Shown here: positions 21,424-33,030 of the stretch, piece by piece | Position numbering within the stretch: position 1 is the first letter of the stretch | How the letters are laid out: every line of letters begins with the position of its first letter | DNA from: Allomyces macrogynus ATCC 38327 | Lineage: Eukaryota; Blastocladiomycota; Blastocladiomycetes; Blastocladiales; Blastocladiaceae | Assembly (NCBI GenBank): GCA_000151295.1 | Contig: GG745363.1 | Location: 382,026 to 446,025 of the forward strand | Reading direction: 5' to 3' | Length of the DNA stretch: 64,000 nucleotides | Position numbers and translations under genes: made by a program | Notes under the pieces: generated by a model | Told to the model about the DNA's origin: nothing | The model's input: only the letters and a program-made list of their open reading frames with translations | The model's database searches: none

Positions 21424-23640
21424 ATGACAAACAGCGTCGAAGTAGTTGGTCAAGCTCGCCACAATCTCGTCGCTTTACCGTCGGAAGTTTTGCACGTTAT
21501 TACCAAGTTTCTTGCTGGCCCGCGTCGCAAAGAATGTTATGACGCTCAGTCCCCCATGACACCGACGCTCGTTGCTCTGCGCCATACATGTCGCACGTGG
21601 AGACAAGTGATTGACCACATTTTACGCGGCTGGCATCTCGATCTGTATCTTCGATGTGCCAAAGATCAGCGGCCTGAAGCAGGTCGAAGCATCGACCAGT
21701 CAGAGCAGTTTGGCGTTGTAACCGAACCTCATCGTGAAGGCCATAGATTGCTCGTATTTGCTTTCAACGACTCGGCGGACCCCTGGAATGGACCGTTCCG
21801 CCCTCGCCCGACAGTTCGAGTTGCAATCAGCGCCACCAGCATGGCGATCATCCCAGCCGACCACCTCCGTTCTGTGAAACTTGTGGACTACGAAAGGCAG
21901 CTTCTCGAGCGCAGGGCGTGTCTTGCCACTGTTCTCGTTGGATTGTCCTTGCAGTTTGCGAACCTGACAACACTAGAGCTGCCCAAGCTGGTGCTGCCTG
22001 CTGCTGTCCTCGTGGAAGCCCTTGCACCACTCACCGAACGGCTTGCCGCGCTTTGTTTCCACGTTGTTTTTTCGCAGTGGCATGAGCTCTCCCGGTCTCT
22101 TGCGTTCCCAAACCTGCGCCGGCTCGATGTGACTCTCAACAATGTGAGGGTATTTCCGCCTTTTGAGCCGTCAGAGCTGTGGCAAGTCGAGACTTCAGTG
22201 CCAGTTTCGGCGTTGTTGCATGCTCCTCAGCTTCAAGCCGTGACCGTCCATCATTCGACTGTGGGTGTCACCCTGGCGTTCATCACGCGCGTTTTGCACT
22301 CGCTTGCTGGCACGTTGCATGAGTTGACGCTTGTTATCCCAGTGGAGGACAAGGAAGTGGAAGAAACGTCTTCACAAGCTCCGCTCGAATGGCCAGTCTT
22401 GCGAACACTGAAAGCATCAGCAACTGTATTGCGTGTCATGTGTGCAGGCCTTGCTGCTTCACGTTCACGTAACACTCTTCCACAACTTCGATCGCTCCAC
22501 GTGGCATCAAGATGCTCATGCTGTTGCCTCCGCGAGGGGTCCGCTCCCAACATGGATCTGCCAGCGCTTCCTGAACTGCCGCGCGTCACGCATTTGGAGC
22601 TGAAATGGCTGAACGTGGCCACTGCGCAATTGGCTCAGATTGCTGCCACCTCGCCAAAGCTTGTTCACCTGGGCGTCCTCCACTGCTCGTTCCCTGAGCC
22701 GGTGCCCACGACGACCATGCTATTCCCAGTGCTGACCAAGCTCACCACGCACATGAACGTACTGGATTGGCTGGGCGCCGCGATTCAGGCCCCCCATCTT
22801 CACACACTTCACTGTGACGGGTTTCACCCCTCGCCAGAGTGCATTGCGCCATGGTTGCCAATGACAACGCTCATCGTCAAGCCCAAAGTGTATTCTGGCA
22901 AGACTTATGCCTCTGGCGCAGCCCTGGGCGCTCTGCCACACTTGACGACGTTGCGGCTGCCTTCAGTGAACTTCTACTGGACCGACTACCACCAGGTGGT
23001 CCTGCCGCGTGTCGCGTCCCTTGCCGGCTCGCACCAGGTCTTGGCCACGGTCATAGCGCCCAACGTGGTCCATGTGGAATCGCTCGGTTTCGGGGGAGCA
23101 CATGGCGTGCGGATCGTGCCTGCCAATGCGCGGTCAATCCATGTGCACGACATGCATCTCGAATTGCTCGCTGCGCTCTCGCGCCAGGCCAATCTCAAGA
23201 GTGTCTCGGCGAAACGGATCTGGCGCGGCGACATGAGCATGCATGTGGTCACGCTTGAATACCGGCAGGGGCATCCGGTTTGGCGCATGCTGGCAAGGCA
23301 CCTCGACCTGTTCGCGATTATGGCGTGTCCTAAGCGGCTGGTCGTGCACGTGGTGCATGTGGACGATGCGGACGTGGCCATGGAGGAACTGGCCATGGGC
23401 ATTGCGGCATTTGTGCGTGTTCTTGCTGGGCGGTCCGTCAACAGTGATGGATGCGACTGCTGTCATGTTCAAGACGATCCAAGTTGCAAGTGCGTGCCCA
23501 TGCCGAAGTTGTTGCTGGATGTGGTGGCCATGGAGTCGGTCGTGGTGCCCATTGTTTCGCTGTTGGAAGCCAAGCTGGCGGCGCTTGAGTCGGGGCTGAC
23601 TGTCAGAGGTGTATGGGATTGGTGCAAGTATGAAGGTTGA
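21424..23640 (+). CDS. F-box/LRR-like protein, family A, intact copy
   Basis: Single-exon 738-residue protein. An F-box-like segment occupies about residues 15-75 (LVALPSEVLHVITKFL, then TCRTWRQVIDHILRGW). The rest is irregular leucine-rich repeats, for example FANLTTLELPKLVLPAAVLV, PNLRRLDVTL, PRVTHLELKWLNVAT and LPHLTTLRLPSVNF. By analogy with F-box/LRR proteins it would present substrates to an SCF ubiquitin ligase; the F-box match is weak and this is inference. I chose the ATG at 21424 because upstream in-frame sequence is low-complexity leader. It ends GVWDWCKYEG. Codon third positions are less GC-rich than in neighbouring conserved genes. Two degraded copies follow directly downstream in the same orientation. 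Confidence 0.75.
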   Translation: MTNSVEVVGQARHNLVALPSEVLHVITKFLAGPRRKECYDAQSPMTPTLVALRHTCRTWRQVIDHILRGWHLDLYLRCAKDQRPEAGRSIDQSEQFGVVTEPHREGHRLLVFAFNDSADPWNGPFRPRPTVRVAISATSMAIIPADHLRSVKLVDYERQLLERRACLATVLVGLSLQFANLTTLELPKLVLPAAVLVEALAPLTERLAALCFHVVFSQWHELSRSLAFPNLRRLDVTLNNVRVFPPFEPSELWQVETSVPVSALLHAPQLQAVTVHHSTVGVTLAFITRVLHSLAGTLHELTLVIPVEDKEVEETSSQAPLEWPVLRTLKASATVLRVMCAGLAASRSRNTLPQLRSLHVASRCSCCCLREGSAPNMDLPALPELPRVTHLELKWLNVATAQLAQIAATSPKLVHLGVLHCSFPEPVPTTTMLFPVLTKLTTHMNVLDWLGAAIQAPHLHTLHCDGFHPSPECIAPWLPMTTLIVKPKVYSGKTYASGAALGALPHLTTLRLPSVNFYWTDYHQVVLPRVASLAGSHQVLATVIAPNVVHVESLGFGGAHGVRIVPANARSIHVHDMHLELLAALSRQANLKSVSAKRIWRGDMSMHVVTLEYRQGHPVWRMLARHLDLFAIMACPKRLVVHVVHVDDADVAMEELAMGIAAFVRVLAGRSVNSDGCDCCHVQDDPSCKCVPMPKLLLDVVAMESVVVPIVSLLEAKLAALESGLTVRGVWDWCKYEG

Positions 23641-23652
23641 TGCTGTGTCGAT

Positions 23653-25014
23653 TTGATATTGGTTTCTTATCACAAAAAACAGAAGGAATTGCTTGCTTGC
23701 TTGCTTGCTTCTGCCGTTGCTGAATTGAATCATCCTTCGCGATTTCCGTCCATTTCGATGGATGTGCGGTCGGCACACTGCGAGAGCTCACGCTCGTGTT
23801 GGCAGTGCGACCTGTTGATGAGAACGATGCACCGCTGCCCGTGCTTACCTGGCCGGCCCTGCGGCACCTTCACGTGTCGGCAGCAGTTTTGCGCATCATG
23901 GTCGCGGATCACGCTGTTGTGCAAAACTGGGTCATGCCGACCAATCGAGTCGAACCATGGTCGGGACTTGCGGTTGCCGATTTTCCCTGTGCTGCCGTGT
24001 GTTGCAAGCGTCACTATCCGCGGCCTTGCAGTACCGCGAGTTAATCTTGCTCATTTGGCGGCCACGTCGCCACGCCTTGCCCGCTTCGCCCTTCTTAGTT
24101 GCCCTTCCTTCTCATTATCTCAAATGACCAAGCTCACCGTGGACAACCACCGCATTGAAGTGCTGACCAAGGTCATTGCTGCACAGCAACTTGCAACCCT
24201 TGTTTTGCACATGGTCACAGACGACCCCGTGCGCAAATTTCCGTGGCCCACAATCACGTCGCTCACGATTGTGACGAGCGAGGAGCAAATCGCCACGTCG
24301 AACATTGCGCTCGATGCGCTCCCACACCTCACTGCACTCAAGCTCCTGCCCGTTGTGATTCAATGGCCAGACGGCTCCTTGCCCGCCTTGCGCAACGTCA
24401 CGGATTTGACACCATCCGTGGACATAATCGCTCAGCTCGATCCGCCTAATGTGGTGCGCGATGCCAAGGTACTTCAACAACGACGTCGTGTCCGTCATTC
24501 CGAAGCACGCGCGGCAGATCCACGTGGATTATTACATCGACCTTGACCTTTTTGCATCTCTGTCCATGCGCGGTGATATTGAAATGGTGGTCGCGGGGGG
24601 AGATTGTTGGGCATCAGAGTGACCCGCTGGTGCTTTGGTACCGTCAAGGGCACCCGGTTTGGCGTGTTCTTTGCACGGCAAATGTTTGGCGGGAGGGTCC
24701 AATGGCCGAGTGGCTCATTATTTATGTGGCACGCATTGATGACGCGCGTGGTCGTGGCTGAGATAGCCAAAGGGATCGCTGTGATTGCTGGCGTCAGCGT
24801 GAGGCCAGACGCTGCTGGTCAGTCCAATGCGGACGAGGATGAGAAGACCGTCGACTCGGCTCTTCCGCCGTTGCTGGCATCGTCATTTCCGCTCGACATG
24901 GTCCTCACGGAGGCAGTGTCGCCGCACGTCAAGGAGCCGCTGGAAGCGATGATGAGGGCGCTTCGGCCACAAGGGATTGTTGGCGTCGTGCAGGATTGGT
25001 GCGATTATTATTAA
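23653..25014 (+). pseudogene. Degraded F-box/LRR-like copy, family A
   Basis: Starts 12 nt after the intact gene and resembles only its middle and end; the F-box half is missing. Recognisable parts, in different frames: LTWPALRHLHVSAAVLRIM (compare LEWPVLRTLKASATVLRVM in the intact gene), LAHLAATSPRLARFALLSC (compare LAQIAATSPKLVHLGVLHC), LDALPHLTALKLLPVVIQW, YRQGHPVWRVL (compare YRQGHPVWRML), and the ending GIVGVVQDWCDYY. At least two frame changes without splice sites separate these. A GCTT microsatellite occupies 23689-23710 near the truncated start. This is a 5'-truncated, frameshifted duplicate. Confidence 0.8.
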
Positions 25015-25222
25015 CGGGAGAATGTGCATTGATAGTTTCGTGTTACCTTGTTTTTGGAGTCCGTGAGAATGTCATCGTGGGAGGACGACTTCACAAACAA
25101 TAAGAGGTGTTCGACACACTTAACCTGTCTGCTTGACCTCAACTTCTCGACTTGCTGCATTTTCATCGGTCAATTTCGACGTCCCAACTTAATACTTGCA
25201 TCGGCACGGCTCTCGCTTTCCC

Positions 25223-26879
25223 ATGAGCACTGATTTGGCGCCAGGGCTGGCGTGCAGCGACCAGCAGGCCAAGTTGGGCCAAATCTCGCTCTGCTGCCCG
25301 CCGACGTATTGCGCATTATCGCCGATCATATTGTCCAGCTGGACAAGAAGCACTTCACGGCGCTCGGCTACCTCGACGCTGTCTCCTCCGAGACAGCACC
25401 AACGCTTGTTGCGCTGCGCCGTACTTGCTGGGTTTTGCGACATGCTGTCGACAGTGTTGTCCGTGGATGGCATTTTTTCCTCGCTCCCCGCGTCATGAAC
25501 ATGTGGGATCATGACAGACAGCTCCGCGGCAGTGCCGTTGCTCGAGATGCTCAAGGTGCTCGAGCATGGCTTTTACCTTTCACGAACGCCCCCTCGTCGC
25601 GATTCGGGTTGCGAGTGGCGGCTCACGCACGTTTGTGATTCCAGCAGACCAAGTCCGCTCCGTGGCACTTGCCGACTGCCCAGTTGGCCAGCTCTTGGAG
25701 CAAAAGGTCTGTTTTGATACTGCTCGCCAGTATAACTATGCAGTTTCCGAAGCTCACCGCGCTCAAGCTGCCCCCACTCATTTTCTCTGCTGAGGTCGTG
25801 ACAGCAGCTCTTGTACCCCTTACATTGCGGTTAACTTGGCTCCACTTGCGTGTGCTACACTCGGAATGGCATCAACTCGCCATAACACTCAGCATGACGA
25901 ACTTGCGCCACCTTGAAGTGCATCTGACCGAACGGTTCGTGGGCTATGTGCCTGATGGTGATCACCAGGGGCGCTATGAGCCTGTGACCGTCCGTCCTGT
26001 TATTGTGGTCACAGGATTTGCAAGTCTTGCACCTTCATGCACCTGGTGGCTTTGTCCTGCCGTTCATTCCCGACGCCCTTCCATGTCTCGCTGAGACGCT
26101 GCGCGAGGTCAAGCTCGTGAATCATGTGGAGGAGACGAACATGGAGGACGATGATGACGAGGAGTTGCCAACTCGCTCATTTGGCCAGTTCTGCGCATAC
26201 TGGACGTGCCACTATCGGCATTCCGCATCATGACTGCAGACTCAACGTCAATGCGCGACACCATTCCGCAGCTTTGTTTACTCCGCCTGAAGACCACTGC
26301 ACGAAACAACATGTGGCGGTAATCATTCCATCACTCTCTGACCTGCTGTGTGTCACGCATCTGTCGATGACGTCTGTTCAGATGCCGTTTGCCGAAGTGG
26401 AGCGACTTGTCACTTGCTCGCCGCGCCTTGCCCACCTCTCCATTGTCGACTGCTTGTTTTCGGAACCCGCGCCCGCCGCGCCGATTGTGTTCCCGGCTCT
26501 CATCAAGTTGGTCACGCGAAACAACGAACTCGACCGCTTAGGCATTGTCATGATCAGGCCTCGGCTTGAAACCCTTCACGTCGGCGGGGTTTCTCCTCTA
26601 AGCGTGGCTCCATGGTTGTCCATCTCGATACTTACAGTTGAGACGAACGCGGTCACGGTCAGTTCCATTTGTGTTCCTGGAGCTGCTCTCGAGGCCCTGC
26701 CACGCCTGTCAAAACTAACTCTCCCGCAGTTGCTTTCAGAGTGGGGCGACGATCATGTCCCTACCCTACCGCACATTACGTCGCGATATGCTGATGCTCT
26801 TCCTATTTCCCAATTTGCGGTTCTGGCCGAACTCGCCTGCAAACCTGTTTCTTCGGCCATCCGCTCGGCATCTGGTTGA
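25223..26879 (+). pseudogene. Degraded F-box/LRR-like copy, family A, with F-box
   Basis: A near full-length duplicate cut by at least four frame changes. It opens with ATG at 25223 (MSTDLAPGLACSDQQAKLG) and loses frame near 25277, then reads NLALLPADVLRIIADHI and TCWVLRHAVDSVVRGWHFFL, closely matching the intact gene's F-box. Later pieces in other frames are FPKLTALKLPPLIFSAEVVT, LRHLEVHLTERFV, LCVTHLSMTSVQMPFAEVE, CSPRLAHLSIVDCLFSEPAP and LEALPRLSKLTLPQLLSEW. The C-terminal sixth, including the final WDWC motif, is absent. No GT-AG introns explain the frame jumps. Confidence 0.8.
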
Positions 26880-27263
26880 TGCATGGAGATAAAATACCAG
26901 TCGAGCATCAAGTGCAGAACAGTGCAAAATGACAGCGCCAACAGCCGAAGCAGTCTTGCAGCGACGATAGGTTTACTTTCAAAGATTCTACACGCAATTA
27001 TTGACGTGAGTTCACGCTCCATGACTAGGCCAATGCGTGACGACGTTGGCTGGCGGTTCTTGCCGTTCGTTTTGTTTTTGAGATTGATTTGATGCGACTA
27101 AAAGTTCATCCCTATCCGATGCTTGACTGTACAGCCAACACCGGATGGATATTCATATTGATTGACCCACGTCGTGCATTGACAGCTCACAACAATGCTC
27201 CAAATGAAACGCATCACAAACCAAATTTTTTCGTCCCGACCGAGACACCCAGAAGCGCGATCT

Positions 27264-28876
27264 TCACTTCTTCACGCCTGTCGCCGCTTGGATCCACATG
27301 TGCACGTTCTCCCACCCAGCAACCACGCTAACCTTGGCGCCATCTGCTGTGAGCAGTTGCTCGCCCTCACCATGGCCATTTGCGCCTTGAGCTGAAACGA
27401 GCCCAAATCGTTGCGGAACTCCAGGAGCTGAGTCCCAGACCATGAATCCGTCGTGGTCAAAGTCCTCCTCGGACAGTGGCGTAACTGGTGCGCGCGCGTG
27501 GGCAACAAGTCGTGGCACAATGGGGTCTTGGTACCACAGCGCGGGTGAGAACCACGTGAACCAAACCCCCACAACGGTCATGGCCACCATCGCGACGAGC
27601 AGGGCGTCAACCGGGTAGTAGAGCGTCGCCCTTGATCCAACGAGGAGACTTGGCACAGCAACGAGCGGGTAGTCGCCGACACCGGCCCCAGCGCGGTCAA
27701 TTGCAACCCAAACGGGAGTCACATCGCCGCCATTAGCATTGGCGGGCTTCCGCCGAAAATATTGCGTCGTGTACGGGACGGAAGCGTAGGTTTCCATTAT
27801 AGCTGGCCGCAAGTACACAAATGGCGCTGAGACCCCGTTTTCCCACTCGAGCGTGTACGGCTGCATGTCAATGTTCATCGTATCGGTCTCTTTGAGCGCC
27901 CAAACGCTGGCCTCGGACAGCGAGCAAAGAACTTGCCAGAGCCGCTTCATGTCTTTGACACTGGGCGGCCAGGCGATCCAGTCAATTACACTCCGAGGAA
28001 TCGAGGAGGAACGGATTTCGGTACTGGAAAAGATGGGGGCTAGGGTCATTTGCACGGATCGCGTGCCGTTCGCCTTGGACAAGAATGCGGACGGCCAGTC
28101 TTTACTTTCGCTGTCGGTCAGCGACGGCAGTTTCGGTTTTGCCAGCACGTACACAATTTTGCAAATTTGCGATCGCGGCATGTGCCAAGAGTACAAAACG
28201 ACTGCCGGATCCACTCTAGCTCGTTTTTGCCAGCGGCAAAATAGTCGAGGCGCCCACGAACTGGATCTTTTGAATCTTGCTGTGCTGTGGTCGTGGTCAC
28301 TGCTAAGCAGGATTCGTTCGCAGGAGGAGGAGCATGCACCAAGACAACTCGGTCTGTGGTGCCAGGTCGGCCGTATTCATCAAACCAATGCGCGATCGAA
28401 AGGGCAGCTCCCGGGACTTCGCAGTTAAAAGCCACTGCAGCGCCTGGCCCTCGGCCGTGGTCGTGGACAAGTCAAACACACGCTGCAAGTTTGCAACAAT
28501 GGCGCTGCATCCAGATTCATGGTCGACGCCTGCGATCATATCGGCACGAAAATCCAGGAGCAATCCCCGTCAAGTTGCGTTCGTCATAGCCTACGACCGC
28601 GGGCACCGAGTAAAAGTACATGGTCGACAGGAACGAGCTGGCCAGCGACAAGACCCATAGAATGAGCACTACGACGACGACTCGCATTGCCATGTGCGTG
28701 CGCACACTTTTCATGCTCAAAAACGAGAAAGTTCCGAGCGCGGAGAGGACAAGCAGGGCGCGACGGTACCGCATCTTGTCGAGAAGCACGGCAATGAGCT
28801 GGTTAAGCAAGGTCACAATCAGCGTCTTGGTCACTGTGAGCAGTGCCGCAGTTGCAGGCTGTGTAAGGTAAACTTA
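27264..28876 (-). pseudogene. Membrane protein gene with frameshifts, unknown family
   Basis: Not recognised. On the minus strand the first part (28876-28520) opens just after a TTACACAG acceptor and reads LLTVTKTLIVTLLNQLIAVL, then two membrane segments (LLVLSALGTFSFLS and MAMRVVVVVLILWVLSLAS). The next pieces lie in other frames: FRADMIAGVDHESGCSAIVA (28563 down), CEVPGAALSIAHWFDEYGRP (28430 down), and the long final frame from about 28200 to 27264. The final frame includes a last membrane segment, LLVAMVAMTVVGVWFTWFS. Overlaps without GT-AG pairs point to three frame changes. An upstream exon is implied by the acceptor but was not found. It is either a decaying gene or one with several base errors. 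Confidence 0.5.
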
Positions 28877-28879
28877 AAC

Positions 28880-29346
28880 CATGATGGCAATTCTCGTCGT
28901 GCCGTGATCTTTGGAGCGGTGGGTTGGGTTGGTTATCGCGCAATTAGAGATTTAGTACTTTGTTCTTGTGATCGCAGTACTGCGCTAGCCTTTTGGCCGA
29001 CTACCAAAGTGTTCCTGAACGTGTTTCGGACACCATTTAACTACTACTATAGATCAAGACTGAGTGGAAGGGGGTGGGGCGACGGGGGAAGACGAGAGGA
29101 CGGGAGGTTGCAGCTGGTAAGTAACGCCAGGGGTGACAGAAGTCAACGGAGAGCAGCATGGTACATTCCTAAATCATAATTGGACATCAAGAGGGGGATG
29201 GACAACAGAAATGAAGCAAAAAACGCAAAACGGGGGATCAAAAAAGGGATCGAAGTCTGCTAAGGGTAAACTGGGCTGCAAGCGAGGCAAGAAAAAAGGG
29301 TGTTCAAAACGGTAATGCAGGGCACGAAAACGGCGCAAAATTTTGT
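28880..29346. other. Intergenic, no gene supported
   Basis: Between two minus-strand genes. It contains A-rich stretches near 29215-29300 and no coding signal. It probably includes the 3' region of the membrane protein gene ending at 29347 and the unlocated 5' exon of the gene to its left. Confidence 0.45.
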
Positions 29347-31715
29347 TCACCCATCGACGCGCACCGATTCCGGCACGACCCAGACGCGCGCCTTGGCCAG
29401 CACGCTCCCGGAACCGACGTCCACGAGCGCTGGGAACACGCTGAACGCGACCAGCCCCGCACCCGGCCGCTCGTCGCGGTCGAGGCACTCGTCCAGCATG
29501 ACCGCCGGATGCACAGTCGCGCCCGGCTGCGGCACGACCACGGCGCCAAACGGCGTATGTGCCTTGAGCCGGAACCACCTCTGCGCGATCGCGAGTAACG
29601 TCGCATTCCAGTCGACGGGCGGTGTGGTCGGTCGTGCCGTATTCGAAGTGCCGGATGGGCGTCCGGGTAAGGCTGCGGTCGGGTTCAGCCGCAGCGCGGC
29701 CCAGTCGGCAAGGAACGCACGCGCTGCGGCACGGCAAACGGGTACGAACGGGTTCGAGTGCGTGCCGGTGGACGTGGTGTCGTCAGCGGGTGCGGCGACC
29801 AGGGTCGCGACGAGCGATTCTTGCGACGTGGCGGCGAGCTCGGAGAGCTGGGGTAGGCGCAGCTCGGCCGCGTCGAGGTCGCGAATGGCCGCGTGCACGA
29901 CACGGAAGAATGCGCCGAGTTGGCGGGGTTTCGGTGTCGTTACCGGACCGGCCTCGTTTCTGTTAGCGTCGCCCGCGCACTGTTGCCATAAACCGAGTAG
30001 TCGTGGGTCGACGAGCGCGTCAACGAACCGGCGTACAAGCAGCGCAAGACAATGCATGACGACAGCACGATGCCGGCGCACCGGGTGCACCGACGTTGGC
30101 GGCGTATCTCGCCTGGCCACGCTCGCGCGGTCCAGTGTGGCGGGTGGCGGCGTCACTTGCCGTGCCGCGTCCACGACCACGCTCCACAATTCGTCGAGCC
30201 GCTGCGCCGGTGTGGCCGTGACGACGCGTGCGGCCACATCGCTTAAGTCAAGGTAGAGCGCGGACCAATCGTCCTTGGCGGCCTGGATCTGCGGGTCGTC
30301 GTCGTGACGCGTCGTGGACGGTGGCGCATTGAGACCAAAAGTCGCGAGCGTCACGGCGCACCCGGCGAGCGACACTTCTGGTCCGAGCCGTGTCGTTGTC
30401 GCTTGGTGCTCGACGTCGTCGCCGAGCTTGCCCGTGCGGTCGAGAAACGCGAGCCGGCGACGTAACGAAGCGAGACTGCGCTGCGACGGTTTGCGTGCCG
30501 CCGCGGTAATTGCCGCCGTCGGAACGGGTCGCACGACCTGTATCGGTTCCGTCGCGTCGGTATAGTCGGATCCGGGCAAGTTCTGCATGATGCGCGGCGA
30601 CGGAATCGGCTCGATACTCGCGCCGCGGCCAATAGTCCCGGTAATGGTCCCGACAAAAGACCGCGACAGCGTGCCTTGCCCACCGAGCGTCGACGAGTAC
30701 GGGTGCGGCGGCGGCCACACGCCGCTGCTGCCCGAATCCTGCACTTGCTGCATCGTTTCGAGCAGCTTGAGATTCTCGTTGGCGCGTTTCCAGTTGCGCC
30801 GTTGACGACGCCACAAGTAAAACCCGACAATCCCGGCACCGACGAGTCCCACTGGTACAGCAATCAGGAGCGCGAGGACCCATCCAGCGACCGACAAGCT
30901 CGATCCGGCCATGGATTCGGCCGCCGTGGCGTTTGGCGTCGGGGCAGGTCCCGTGATGGTCGGCACGGTCTGCGATGTCGTCGTCGAGCCGTTGGTCGAA
31001 GCGGACGCGGTTGTGCACAGATTGCGCTGCAGCGCGGTGCCCGCCGAGTTCCACGATAAACTCGAGCACTGCGACGACGAGAAGCAGCCCATGACGGCGC
31101 CGTAACTGTGCGCGAGCGTGTCGTTGGGGATAGAGGACGCGCGCGAGGCCGTGTTGCTGTTGATCCACCCTACAAAGACAGCACGGTGCGTGAGCATTCT
31201 TATCCAAATTCCACTTGGTCACGACGTGCGGTATGCTTGATCCTACCTCCATTTGGCACCGAAACCGAATCCCTTGCACTCAACAAAGCGGTGCACGGCA
31301 TCAAGCACGGCGGATCCACTTGCACAACAACGGTGCCGTCGGTACACAGCCAAGCGACAGTATCGCTGCCTGGTCCTGGCGCGGCGCGCGCGACCAACGA
31401 ATTCACCTGCACGGGCGCCACAAGCGACGGCCCCGAGATACTTGCGCCGGCCGCTCCGTAGACGAGCGCAATACAGCCACGCACGGCAATTTGGTCGAAC
31501 GCGGGCGCGGCAAGAACGTTGCGATCAAATGCGTCGCGATCAGACGACGGCAGGCGCCCCCATGCCGGCGCCGAGCGCCATGCCGCGGCCATTTGAGCGG
31601 GTCCGCGTAACGGGAAGCCAGTGCAGGCGTTGTCGACATCAGACGCGTCGGTGCTGGTGATGCTGGAGCTTACAGCTGTGGCGGCCGAGGATGCTGCAGC
31701 AGGCGGGCTTGCCAT
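29347..31715 (-). CDS. Single-pass membrane protein, unknown function
   Basis: Exons 31715-31247 and 31169-29347 (77-nt intron, donor GTAGGA, acceptor TTGTAG) give 763 residues. About 280 Ser/Thr/Ala-rich N-terminal residues with several Cys precede one membrane helix (SVAGWVLALLIAVPVGLVGA, continuing IVGFYLW), then RRQRRNWKR as a stop-transfer signal. This suggests type I topology with a roughly 450-residue cytoplasmic part. The latter has a disordered region then folded-looking stretches such as LDELWSVVVDAARQV and AFSVFPALVDVGSGSVLAKA near the end. I used the ATG at 31715; no signal peptide follows, but the frame is open 240 nt further up without an ATG, so a spliced upstream exon with the signal may exist. 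The architecture resembles fungal wall sensors, without a recognised domain. Confidence 0.6.
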
Positions 31716-32249
31716 GATGATGATTGTCAGGTCCGCGCGGGCGAGCAGGGTCGGGATCACGGCGGGCAGGTTGCTGGAAGTGCGCAAGACGTTTGCACCA
31801 TGTCCGGCGGGAGGATTCGACAGGACAAGAAAGTACACGAAGGGACACGAGGGATGATCAGCTTGCAGCAAGCGTTGGCCGTTAGCCAATACGAGATCGA
31901 CCGCACTGCGAAACCAGCTGCTGGCAACCGCCGATCTTGGCAAGTCCGCCACACATCAAAAGCAACCCTGTTCCTGTCCAACATGCTTGTCCGTATCTAA
32001 AATATGTCTTGCTCGTCCCGCCGCTCCACCCGCCGGTCCACAGTCTTGCTATAACTTTGCGGCTGTTGCAATTTGCACAGTGAAGCAGGATGTGCCATTA
32101 CTGAGCATTGCTTCTGTGGTTTCAACATCAGCGACGATGCTCTCGATCCGCTGCGAATCCCAAATGTGCCAAACGCCAATTTGCGAATTGAACGTGCAAT
32201 TTCCGAACGCTACCACGACCAAACAACATAACACCTAACGCAACACATA

Positions 32250-32874
32250 TCAGCAGCCGGCCTGGAAGGCAATGGTATCGATGATCGCCATCCTCAAGCC
32301 CAGCCTCACCCACATCACCTTGTCAGGAATGCGGTCCCCATCATCATTGATTCTGGTAACATTCACTGCAGACCCGCCGAGTTCATGGTATAGCTCCTTG
32401 ACCTGGAGAAACGTGAGGGACGGTGATGCCAGGACGGGGACCTCATTCCCTTGGGCATCACGTACAATCAGCATCATTGCAACCGGCCCAAGACCTGTGC
32501 ATCCTTGAGCTTGTATGAATCCAAAACGGCAGCCGCTCGTTCATGGCAAAATAGGCGCTCGTGTCCAAAATATGCGTGTACCAAACCGTGCTAATAATCA
32601 TTCTTGGCGAGAGCAGGAGAGCGTGGCTGTCATTATAGGCCAACTTGAGAACGAGGGACCGGAGATACTCGCGAAGCGCCAAGTCAATGTCGTCGGCCAG
32701 CACGAGCACGCTCGGGTCGCTGGCCAGATTTTTGGCAAGCTCGGCGAGGTCCAGCTTGTGCTCGAGGAAATGAAGTGCCGCGTCGGTATTCAACAGTAGT
32801 GATGGGTGGTTGGTGTCAGGATGTGCTGGTCGGGTTGCCTTGGCCTCTGATTCTGAAGCGGTTCCAGAGGTCAC
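32250..32874 (-). pseudogene. GRDP-like plus ubiquitin-like gene, frameshifted
   Basis: Two overlapping minus-strand frames read as one protein if one base is adjusted near 32535. The first holds DIDLALREYLRSLVLKLAYN and then STVWYTHILDTSAYFAMNER. The second resembles the W-H-x-H-I-L-D-T-x-x-Y box of glycine-rich-domain (GRDP, DUF1399-like) proteins. In the shifted frame it continues LPFGFIQ, as that family does, then an apparent ubiquitin-like fold: MLIVRDAQGNEVPVLA, FLQVKELYHELGG and DGDRIPD. The upstream end lacks an ATG and has an in-frame stop just before it, so a 5' exon is missing or lost. The family assignment rests on short motifs and is tentative. Confidence 0.4.
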
Positions 32875-33030
32875 GGTTCAAGGCTCGATATATGCTTGCA
32901 GAGAATTTGACGACATTGCGCTGCAAGAAACAGAAACGGTGAGATGGAGCGGGATGGGTGAGAGTCGACCAGACGCGTCAGCGTTGGAAAAGTTTCACGC
33001 GGAAGCGAACCAGCTGCAGCATCATTCATG

